From: Pelobates cultripes
Lineage: Eukaryota > Chordata > Amphibia > Anura > Pelobatidae
DNA length: 64,000 nt
Direction of reading: 5' to 3'
Assembly (NCBI GenBank): GCA_933207985.1
Contig: OW240912.1
Span: 77,626,829 to 77,690,828 of the forward strand
The position numbers were made by a program, and so were the translations under genes. The notes beneath the pieces were generated by a model. That model did no database searches and was not told where the DNA came from. It saw only the letters and a program-made list of their open reading frames with translations. This document shows positions 54,820-64,000 of this stretch, one piece after another. Each line of letters begins with the position of its first letter. Positions within the stretch are counted from its first letter, which is position 1.

Positions 54820-56130
54820 GGTGGTTACACAGTTAGATTCCAAAGTATTGTCACCACTTTTATGGATAGGTACTACTTTTGCAGTCTTCCAAAGTTTGGG
54901 TATGTATCCTGACACCAGGGATTCATTGATAAGGGTAGTGACAGGTTTAGCAATTGCCAGCACACTGATCCGGTCCACACTGGTTTTTCATTTTTAAATT
55001 ATTAACATGTTTATTAATGACACTAACAGGCACAGGTATAAAATTTTATTTCTCTATCTGAGGATTTTGCAGATTTAGCCAGGCCTGAACTTTATTTGTG
55101 GTCTGCAAATGAATGTCATTCATTATCTTAGCAACCAGGGTGGTAGCACTTCCAACAAAATAATTATTAAAGGCATTTGCTACATCTAGGGGCTGTTGAA
55201 GGGTTTGGTTGTCCATTTTAACAGCTGTAACCCACGGTAGGTGTGTCCCTTTTATTCTCACTTTACACAGAGGGGCATGCAAATTCCAAACCCGCAAGAG
55301 CTTGGACTGCAAAAATGCAATTGCAGAGTCTAGATCTGGTATTAAACTTAATCTGTGCCATGGTGCGTTCTTGAGCTCATTTAGAAAGAATTCAAGATTA
55401 CATTTTTGGTGACCTGGTGATCATAATCGTGGGAGGGGATTTAGTGGCCTTTATTTTGCGTATGCAGTACACTAGACAGTGGTCAATGAAACTGTTAGGG
55501 AGAACGCCCGCCTCCTGGGTTGTGTCAGGACAACTGGAGAGAATCCAATCTAGCAAGGTATGGTTCTGGCTTTTAATACTAATGCGTGTTGGGGAGGAAA
55601 TGAATTGTGTTAGCTGCAAAGTCCTCAACAGCGTACGTGATTTATTATTTTTAGGATTCAGCCAATTAATATTAAAATCTCCAAAAACCAGCAGTTCACT
55701 TTTTTGGTTTTGAGCTACAGTTTCACTAAGGAGTTGGGCTATGTCAGAAAGGGAGTGTCCCGGAGAGCTAGGTGGGTGGTAGATTCCAGCAACAATGATA
55801 GTTTTACTGAAAAGGATCTCAATTGTGCCAGAAATAAAATCAAAGGCAGAAGGGGAGTTATAGTTTTTTAAAGGGGTGAACCTTATGGACTTGTCAACAA
55901 AAATAACAATACCACCTCCTTTCTCTCTCCTCTCTTACCATTTCTACATAAAGACACATTTACATTTCCCTCTGGTCCAGAATTAAATCTCAGAGAAACA
56001 AATTTTAGGATTTAATTTTTATAATCTCTAGAAGATTTTAATTCTGCAAATGAATGAGTGAGTATGATAAAGTTAGCTAGCTTGGATTTGTGGCAGTGGT
56101 CTAGACCTATATATCCCCCACTCCTAAAGG
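54820..56130 (-). pseudogene. LINE fragment: endonuclease and start of RT
   Basis: On the minus strand, from high to low coordinate: an endonuclease-like region (about 56100-55400) with TLLDWILSS and IDHCLVYCIRKIK (catalytic D-H pair of the endonuclease), then 55312-55046 (linker, ANAFNNYFVG, typical before RT in CR1/L2/Rex-type LINEs), then the first RT block near 54960-54830 (SVLAIAKP, PKLWKTAKV by translation). Interrupted by stops and frameshifts. RT core and 3' end are missing. Confidence 0.65.
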
Positions 56131-56588
56131 CTATTGATAGCTATTAGACAACTTTCCCATATACCGACCCTTATATACTATAGAGACACTTCATATTAAT
56201 TGTCTCATGCTTATTTTTTTTTTTTTAATTACAATTCATTCAACTTCATGACCATCTTTATACTTGCATATATGTAGGTCAGGGCACAACACAGGCTACA
56301 TGGCTAGATTAAATAGTTAGTTGTCATTACTTACAATAATATTATTATGACCACATTTCACTAATGTGCAAAATTAGATAATTTCATTTTTATGTGTCTC
56401 AATATGTTAGCTATGTAATCCAGGTTTCAAATAAATGTTTTTATTTTTATTTTTTTACTAAAAACACCTTGTAGTGAAGTCTTTATGGTGTGGTGTTATT
56501 TGGGAAATTTAACTTGTAATTGTTAGCAGATATACGTTTGAAAGGGTATATATATGTAACTATTTTTTAGTTAACTATACTGTATATA
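56131..56588. other. Probable 3' flank/UTR of the dclre1b exon
   Basis: AT-rich; minus-strand AATAAA complements near 56440 are possible polyadenylation signals about 145 bp past the stop. T-run at 56212-56227. Confidence 0.4.
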
Positions 56589-57241
56589 TTAGACTTGTTT
56601 CTTGTTTTTTTTCTTCATAGTTTTCCTAGGTAAACTGTATTTTTCTTTATAAAGTGTTAAGCTGCATTTCTGATGTTCCACTACAAATGGTAAATTGTCT
56701 TCAAAAGTCTCAACACCTTTTGCAGCACGCTTGCGAATTAAATTTCTGAGTGGATATCTAATCAATCCTACTGCCATCTTATTGGGATTCTTCATGTAGG
56801 CTTTTACAGTTTCAGGAATTGTTACTTCATGCTTCTTTGTAGCACTCAAGTAACTTTTGAAATAAGTTTCACATTTTTCAGTTTTCACCAGAGGAACAAT
56901 TGAACAAGGTTTGAGTCTTGATACAAATTCGGTAAGTTCTTCGAAGGAAGAATGATCAGAGTATGGAACAACATGGATGTCCTTATGGTTTGGATTGATT
57001 TTACGACTGGTGGGTATAATAGCAATAGTTGAATGGTCACGGTTCCAACGCACCATATTGCCATAAGTGATTTCTGACAGATAAACAGCGATGATTCTAC
57101 CTGCTCCATTTTTAATTTCAAATACATTTTCTAGTTCAAGCATTTTAAGCCGTTCTAGACGTTGAGGGGTTACAATCACCCAAGTTTTAAAGTACTTTGC
57201 CAAGTCAACCAAAAGGGACTCTTTTCCAATATGATAAAGAC
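56589..57241 (-). CDS. dclre1b: DNA cross-link repair 1B (SNM1B/Apollo), C-terminal exon
   Basis: The only host coding sequence found. Apollo is a 5'-3' exonuclease of the metallo-beta-lactamase/beta-CASP family that trims telomere ends with TRF2 and helps repair cross-links. The exon encodes 216 residues and begins at a good acceptor (TTTTTTCTTTCAG, minus strand, ending 57242) in phase 1 with G-LYHIGKESLL, a conserved Apollo segment. PTSRKI, then beta-CASP motif B VPYSDHSSFEEL and motif C SIVPLV (Val type, DNA-specific) are intact. The catalytic metal-binding domain must lie upstream beyond 57242, not seen in this window. The protein ends soon after a basic tail (MKKKNKKQV); the long C-terminal region with the TRF2-binding motif known from mammals is absent from this exon. 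It could be a real short form, spliced further, or a damaged copy. Confidence 0.88.
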
Positions 57242-57716
57242 CTGAAAGAAAAAATTGTGGATTTTAGGCGAATCCAACAGTTACAGTTTGATATGAATGT
57301 TTAAAGTACATTTCAAACTAACCTTTATTTTTATATATTCCATGTAATTAATAAAGATGAAAAATAAGATTATCTGTCATGCATGTAATATTTATATAGC
57401 AAGATCACTATTATTGACATAATGTTAAGCCAAAGAAACCATGTATTCCAACCAGGTATGATGTTCACTAAACTGAGTATTTTTTTAGTTGATTGTGTTT
57501 CAAATGAAAAAAAAGAACATCAAAGAAATATTCTTTTTTTAATTCTTTATTTTTCATTTTGAGTTATAAACACTAAACATTTAACAAACATAAACTATAA
57601 TAACAGACAACAACATGTATAAGTGAATTACTATATGCTACGTAAACTAGTAGTATCTAAAATCCCAAAATCTTTACATATTAATTACACGTTTTTCAAA
57701 ATACATAGTCTAGACC
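57242..57716 (-). other. Intron start of dclre1b (inferred), no gene
   Basis: The splice acceptor is at 57242-57255 with a T/C tract. Beyond it is AT-rich sequence with an L1-tail-like block (TTTTTTAATTCTTTATTTTT at about 57534). Confidence 0.5.
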
Positions 57717-58028
57717 AGTGGTAGTCAACCTTTTTCTTCCTACCGCCCACTAATGCATCTTTCTTGATGGAAAAATTTCCTTACCACCCACCAGTTTTTG
57801 TGCAAGTGCAGAATATTTTTTAGAAAGGAGGGTGTATTAAAAAAAAAAAATGTATGTATATTTATCTTTCTACTTTATGCATGTTTATAATGTTTTTAAC
57901 TTTATAAAGTTTAATGAGAAAACAATAAAGTAAATTGAAATTACCGTTACTAGTGATTAATGAGATCCTTGAGGTTGATGCTGCGAGACTAAATATTTGA
58001 TATCTGGTTCGATTTTCGTAAGGAACAA
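57717..58028. mobile_element. hAT-like MITE (one end only)
   Basis: CAGTGGTAGTCAACCTTTTT is a typical hAT terminus; the other end and target duplication were not found. Confidence 0.4.
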
Positions 58029-59060
58029 ATGAAGGTCTCCTCTTTCGGTGATATTCAGACGATTTCTCTGTTTGCTCATAATATGATTTCTCATCTGTGC
58101 ATCAGCTCGCCTCCTCTCCCTCCTCAATTCCCCTCCCCACCTTTTTTTTTTCCTTTTTTCTATTTTTTAACCTTCCTTATAGCAATGCCCAGTAGGAAGG
58201 CTGAGCTAGGTAGCCCACTTACTATTCCTTACTGTGGCAAAAGAGACCTCACCACTGGTTTTTGGAGGGGGCTGCTTGCCCGCCTCCTGCCTGCTGACTA
58301 TGGCCCCTGGGAGATGGTGCCCTTTATTGGACCGTGCTAGCCCTTTAAGAACCGTCTGAGGACATATTGTGACTTTTGGGAACAATGCCCCTTTAAGACT
58401 ATGTCCCCAGACCTTTAAAATACTTTGCTTATGACTTTTTCCCACTTGGTTCAGTAAATGGGGCTTACTGAACCAAGTACTGTACAGGCGGATCACCCAG
58501 AACTGGAAGTGAGCAGGCAATTTAGCTCCCAGGCTGGGAGCCTGCTGTAGGTAAATTACCGCCCGCTGGGGGGCCGCCGTTCATGCAAACGTACACGTGA
58601 TGGCGGCCATCTTTTTTCAACTGAACACGGTCAGCGGTGTGTGTAGCCAAATTCATGGAACTGAAATCGGCTACACAGTTCCACGAACACCGCTGACCCT
58701 TACCTTCTCCTACACTGATTTTTCAGCCGCAGAGACTAAGTCCCGTTCGGCATGTGAAATTTTTTCAGTCATTTTTCCAGTGTGAAATTGACTGACCGCA
58801 CAGCCAAAATCTATGGAACTGTTTTGGGCATGAAAATGTGCTTGCGGTTTGTCATAAAGGGCTTCCGACTAACTTTTTAACCCCTGGAAGGAATCACCTG
58901 AATTTTGGATATGTTTATATTTGAAGTGTGATATGTCGTTTTTATGAATATTGAATGTATAGTTTTAAAGTTATAGTACATGTGTAAAAACTGTATTTCT
59001 CTGCCTGTGATAATTACATTAACCCATTGTGTTCAGTAATTATATCACAGGCAGAGGGGA
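58029..59060. repeat. LTR-like region rich in hairpins
   Basis: Inverted repeats: 58444-58457/58465-58478 (14 bp, perfect), 58524-58540 region, 58629-58640/58687-58698 (12 bp), inside it 58641-58648/58669-58676 (8 bp), and 58999-59012/59043-59056 (14 bp). Composition resembles the Gypsy LTR. No TG...CA ends or duplication identified. Confidence 0.5.
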
Positions 59061-59240
59061 GGATTCTCTATTTCATACTCAATTGTTTCCACCATAATAC
59101 AATTCTCACATTTTTTTCATTAACTACATTATTTTGTAAATATTGCCACTGTTAATATGTAAAAACCATTTAGCTACATGAGCAAACATTTTATTCTGCC
59201 TACGTCTGGTACTCATAGACAACATTTTTTTCACTTCTTG
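59061..59240. other. No gene recognised
   Basis: AT-rich. Confidence 0.3.
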
Positions 59241-60335
59241 AGGTTATACCAAATGCTACTTGTGCTCTCTTATAGTTCCAGATAAAGCTATTAAAAGGTT
59301 TTTGAAATTCTGCCAAGATATTTTTAGGTACGATCAGGGGAATTGACCAAAATAGTGAGTTTATGGAGAAAATAATATTTCATAGCATTAACTCCAGAAA
59401 GAAAAATATTTATTTTCATTCATTATTTTATTTTTAAATTTACCATTGTTTTGTAGTTAGTTTCAATTATCATTGCTTTTTAATTAAATTTTTATACCTA
59501 GATATTCCAGTGTGTTTTCTGTCCATTGAAATGTTTATAGTTAAAGCAGAGGATATGAGAACTCTGAGAACGGTAGAGAACGGTAGATTCCCGCTTTAAA
59601 ATAGTTTTGGCTCACTTGTGCCAATACAGAGAGAACATTTCTGAAGCATATCAGAATCATAGGGACAGTCCAGAACCTAAATGCCAGCAAATGCTTGGCT
59701 TTTCTCAATATTCAATTTATAGAAATCTACTTCAGAAAATCGCTGGATTTCTGTCATTAATGCTTTCAAAGATAATTCTGGTTTCTCTAAAGTAAGTAGT
59801 ATGTCGTTGGTAGACAACGATATTTGAAGACATCTATCGCCCATCCTGAAGCCTTTTATTTTTAAGTTCTCTCTAATTTTTTGTTCCAAAGTGAAGACAT
59901 ACAACATTGAGGCCAGGGAGCACCCATGTCTTGTGCCATTAAAAACCCAGAACCAGTAAGATATATTTTCCCAAACCAAGTATGCATTCTGATAGATACT
60001 TTTAAAGAACCCAGATCATGTCCAAAAATTGGTTTCTCAGACGAAAAGTCTCTTCTAAATACATCCAGCCGACCCTATGAAAGGCTTTTTCGGCATCTAA
60101 CGACAGGGCCAGCAAGATCCACTCTGTTTATATGCAAAAAAAATTATGTCTAAAATGTTTCTTATATTGTCTTCTGCTGTTCTCCCTGGAACAAATCCTG
60201 ATTGGTCACTATTTACCGGGTAATGAACAACTTTTTAAATCTATTTGCCCAAACAGTTGAATAGATCTTTGTGTGAACATATATAAAAGAAAGAGGTCTA
60301 AAAGTTTTATCCTTACCAGGCTTCAGGTAAATGTT
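59241..60335 (-). pseudogene. L1/Tx1 ORF2 fragment, RT, outer copy (lower part)
   Basis: Minus strand. 60318-60240 reads KPGKD..FRPLSF, about 60090 AFHRVGW, and 59979-59677 contains NGTRHGCSLASMLY and LSTNDILLTLEKP. The last replaces the catalytic FADD, so the active site is lost. Frames change repeatedly. The upper part of this copy lies at 61345-61650, separated by a nested L1. Confidence 0.7.
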
Positions 60336-61344
60336 TGTTTTTTTTTTATATATATTTCTTTATTGAAAATGTCATCAAGATTACATATCTCACAGATACC
60401 ATAACAACATATATATACAAAACATATCCAATAACAATAATTACTGATCTAAATACATATATCAACAGGACAGGTATAAAAAAAATAACAATCACACAAT
60501 GCAAAACCCCAAACAATCTTTCACACCTTCAGAGTGGGAGAAAATTAGTCGTAAATAATTTTAACAGATAAATCTACCATCTTATGTCCAAAAGACTTAT
60601 AACCGAAACCATTTCCCACTACTCCCTTCCTTCTCTGTCACTTTATCACTTAAGGACAAGATCCAATCCAACTTATTCTTATAGGGAACAAAATTTTTTT
60701 AAAAATATTGTGAATAATGAAGAATCCAACTATAAGCAATATAAGGTCAGCCATATTAATAAGATTTTGTCCAACCACATCTTATATATCCCTTTCTTAT
60801 AAATTGCATTAGACACATTATTAATCAGGTTGGTTTCCATAGTCAGTTGATATTTAATTTGTTTAATCAAGTGAATCTTTTGAAAAGGAATGGATGATTT
60901 CCAGCTACTAGCAATTATAATTTTAACGGCCACTAAACAGTGCGTCGCTATACAACTTAATTTCAGTGATTTTGAATGCAAGTTTATATGCAAAAGGGTG
61001 GTGGCAGGGTCTTCTAATTTATTATTGGATAGTGTAAAAAAAATATTGAAAGCCCATGCCCACAGCGGCCTCACTACAGGGCAGGTCCACCAAATATGCA
61101 TATAGGTTCCCACCCGGAAACCACTTCTCCAGCATGAGTCACCTAAATGCGGAAACATTTTGGCTATTTTAGACGGAGTATAGTACCAATTATATACCAG
61201 CTTAAAGTGACATTCAACCAAATTTAAGCTATGTATATTTTTGGTAATATGGGCAAGTGAGGTGCACCAATCTTTATCTGAAATTGCCATGGCTAATTCT
61301 TTTTCCCAAAATCGAATTATTTTACTGGTGCCTTCATTTACCAC
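60336..61344 (-). mobile_element. Nested 5'-truncated L1 with 17-bp target duplication
   Basis: Flanked by GGCTTCAGGTAAATGTT at 60319-60335 and 61345-61361. The 3' end is at the left (T-run from 60338, complement of AATAAAGAAATATA-A-tail). 61344-60730 encodes an ORF2 C-terminus: RFWEKELAMAISDKDW, FKLVYNWYYTP, and the zinc cluster DSCWRSGFRVGTYMHIWWTC. The frame is intact for this segment, so the insertion is moderately young. Confidence 0.85.
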
Positions 61345-61650
61345 GGCTTCAGGTAAATGTTGACGAATGTTTATCGTCAACATTTTTTTAATATCTCCAA
61401 TTTCATTAAATACATCTAGCAAATAATGCACTAAATCTTTATAAAAGATTTATATTTTATAAATGTAATTAGAAAATCCATCAGGACCCAGCACTTTATT
61501 TTTTAATTTTTGGACAACTTGAATAATTTCTGTGTCAATGGTGCGTTTAAGATATTAAAATCTTCTTCGGAAAGTTTAGGTAAATTAAACTTCTTTAGAT
61601 ATTCCTTAATTCTAGATTTAAATTCAGGTGGGCTAAGCTTCATTTAGTTT
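61345..61650 (-). pseudogene. L1/Tx1 ORF2 fragment, start of RT, outer copy (upper part)
   Basis: Minus strand contains LGPDGF (about 61490) and FNEIGDIKKML (about 61410), the first RT blocks. Continues at 60335 downward. Confidence 0.6.
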
Positions 61651-61748
61651 CCATTCATATTTAATTTATTCATATTAATAGTAAAACGGAATGGAATAAA
61701 ATATATAATCCTTTGTTTCTGGATTTAAAGGTCTCCAAATATCCTGGG

Positions 61749-61800
<52 letters not shown>

Positions 61801-62599
61801 TTATTTTACATTCTTTATTTATGATATGAAGTGATAAACAAACAGGCTTGAAGTGACATGTCCACAAGATGTAATAATACATGAGAATAGACAGATGTCT
61901 AATAGGGCATTGGTACGAAGTCTGCATTTTTTTTTTTTTTAAGGCTAGGAATTAAACTGGAATGCTCAGTGCGAATTGTAACTAGAGGGGTCATGATAAC
62001 ACAAAGCATGACATATGCACTGGCATTAATGATTAAACAACAATAAAAAAATTGTAAAAGCCAGGCACACTCAATACCAAAGGAGAAGTATATTCTGATC
62101 AGGCTATGAAGTTAATTCAATACATTGGGCAGAATTAAAAATTGTAAGTACAAAAGGCAATATAAACATGAATAGTACAGGCTGGGTGTTGAGTGATAAT
62201 GGAATTAAGCATGCTGTGCTAACTGGAGACTGCCTATGAGTGGGATCAGGCTGGTTAGAGACTGCCCAAGGATTTGGGCAGGTTAAATTACACATAATAC
62301 AGTGGATTTAATTCCACTGGGCACTGATTTCTATGAAAAACATAAGAAGAGACAAGGACATTAATCCCTGTGTTAGAGACATAATAGTGACTTGAATGAA
62401 AGAGGATCTCTTCTCTGCAATGCATCTGTGGTTCATCCGACGCCGACAGGCCACACTCGAGAGAGCATCTCCTCGCCAGGACGGTGGTTCCGTCCCTTCC
62501 TCACTGGACCGTGCCGGTTCTGCTGAGTGCCAAGCTGCATGGAATGGATTAGATCGCCTTGCTATTTGGCTGCGTAACTGCCAAATGGCAGTATTCTAC
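61651..62599. repeat. AT microsatellite and unassigned repeat
   Basis: (AT)n at 61747-61796, an L1-tail-like T-run at 61927-61940; 62396-62590 is more GC-rich but not recognised. No gene. Confidence 0.4.
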
Positions 62600-63240
62600 T
62601 TCTTTCTATATTTTCTCTTTATAAGTATAATTATGAAAGCAGACAATGATATCCCTTGGAGAATGGTCTGGGGCATGTACAGGTTTGAAAATCCTGTGAG
62701 CTTTAACCAGTAAAACTGCTTTCTCTGCGATTTCATCTGAAACTTCTTTAAAGAATTCATATAAATAATACTTTATTTCATCATTTTTAGACCCCTCTTT
62801 TAGACCTTCTGAGTTCCCTCTAATTCTTAGGTTACATTTTCTTGAGCGGTCTTCCAATTCTACCATTTTGTTATAAAGCTCAAAAAAAAACACTTTAGGA
62901 TTTCATATGCATCTTGTTACTTGGAGATATCAAATTTGAAAGTTTCCAATTTTCTGAATTTTCTTGGGCCTTTTGATTTAGAATCTTTAATTTATTTATG
63001 GAAACTGTCATTTTAAAAAAAAATCTATTTATGATCTTCAAGTAGTTTACTGAAAAATTCTTTAGTGATTGAACCTTGTTCTGTGTGAATATTTGGTGGG
63101 AGTAATTCTGAACATTCTTTACATTGTTGTATGGTCTCTTTATCCCCTTTTAAATCTTTCTTGATCTTTTTGATTTGTATATTATTACAATTGAACCAGT
63201 ATTGCCACATCAGCCTTAACAAGCTTAACAACATCATACA
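62600..63240 (-). pseudogene. L1/Tx1 ORF1 fragment
   Basis: 62893-62606 encodes the RRM start (LEDRSRKCNLRIRGNSEG, VLLVKAHRIFKP), matching the same place in the intact ORF1 at 2800-3000. 63237-63025 is a lysine-rich N-terminal piece in another frame. May belong to the same old L1 as 59241-61650, but no endonuclease is visible between them. Confidence 0.65.
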
Positions 63241-64000
63241 TTATGAAATAGTAGCATGGCAAGTGAAGGAAATGCATATTTTTAAATTATGACTTGAGAA
63301 AACGGTTGAGTATTAACATGTGCAGTATTTTTGTGAGAAAAACAATCACATTGTAAACTTATAAGGGAGTGTGGGCTATGTCACAGGTGCTTGAGAAGGA
63401 AAACTGTCTCATGCCAACCAAAATAGTGAAACCCTCTGTGACCCTGAATAATGAATGCTAAATGTGATTGAAATTAAAATAAGAACGAAATAAAAACAAA
63501 TGAAGCGTGTCAGTTCAAAGAGAGATACATGGGCTAGATCCTATTAATTGCATTGAGCTGGTTTGTAAGGATACAAGTAGAGTATGTGAACATCCGAGGA
63601 TACCCACAGCAGGTGATTGACTAGCAATGCCCCGGGAATAGATCAAAGGTATGTTATGAACAGGAACATATATTGTAAATCATGCCGAACTAGTGCAAAC
63701 AATGTGAAGGCAGAGTATAATGGAGACCCGAATATAATAGGGAGAAGCTCTGTTTGAATTCCAGTCAGCCAATGCCCTGTAGGGGCCTCGTATAGTCCTG
63801 CTGTGATCTCGCTGTCAGCAATTGTTGCAGACCGGTCAGGTCATCCAGGAGGTGCAGCAGGCCAGGATCAGGTGAGGAGGCAGCGGTGCACCAGCTGCCC
63901 AGACAGGGCAAGAGGCTGGCAAGCAGTTCTCTCCAAATCCCAGTGACGAAGGTGCTTTCGTAATTTCCCTTTAGAGTGATGTTTTGCTTTCATGCATGAT
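63241..64000. other. No gene recognised
   Basis: Mixed sequence, GC-richer after 63800. No ORF or repeat that I can name. Confidence 0.4.

Noticed and set aside
58206..58520. 104-codon minus-strand ORF
   Set aside because: No recognisable domain; in LTR-like repeat.
1..64000. tRNA, rRNA or snRNA genes
   Set aside because: No cloverleaf or conserved core recognised by reading; a tRNAscan or Rfam scan would be needed to exclude small ones.

Overview
The window looks like a piece of a repeat-rich vertebrate genome, most likely a frog or toad. Reasons: one host exon with a normal splice acceptor (a dclre1b/Apollo homologue), and a mobile-element mix typical of anurans (L1/Tx1 LINEs, Penelope-like fragments, many hATs, Tc1, Ty3/Gypsy with integrase ahead of RT, a degenerate retrovirus). 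The species call is inference. There are no operons, tRNA or rRNA genes that I can support.

Layout. 1-2277: an array of back-to-back hairpins (25-495), then ordinary sequence. 2293-8890: a complete L1/Tx1-type LINE with both ORFs open and a perfect 15-bp target duplication. 8950-19240: a Tc1-like MITE with a nested hairpin/minisatellite element, LINE 3' ends, short hAT and MITE copies. 19615-24453: a 4.8-kb hAT with exact 8-bp target duplication and a decayed transposase. 25297-31760: LINE tail, a solo LTR with 5-bp duplication, a foldback region with a hammerhead-ribozyme-like motif and a telomere-like patch, a 1.57-kb Tc1 with broken transposase, and Penelope-like fragments. 32478-40172: a foldback element with outward-facing hammerhead-like motifs, split by a young 6.6-kb Gypsy (32623-39236) whose pol order is protease-integrase-RT-RNase H (Gmr1 type). 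41202-45440: two further hATs with exact target duplications, CA-rich inside, one of them splitting a LINE. 45443-54435: an endogenous retrovirus with gag-pro-pol-env, broken in many places.

Right end. 54820-56130 is a LINE fragment; 56589-57241 is the dclre1b exon (minus strand); 57242-64000 is intron or flank filled with LTR-like and L1 debris, including one L1 inserted in another with a 17-bp duplication.

Most interesting points: (1) a reading-frame-preserving extra domain of about 155 residues between RT and RNase H of the endogenous retrovirus, carrying two H-x-[T/S] motifs as in 2H phosphoesterases; (2) serial hairpin arrays at 25-495, in the Gypsy LTRs and at 58444-59056; (3) hammerhead-like cores with palindromic stem III; (4) the nearly intact Gmr1-type element, broken mainly by one TAA; (5) the ORF2 of the intact LINE lacking an ATG. 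No gene set here works as a pathway; each element carries its own replication machinery.
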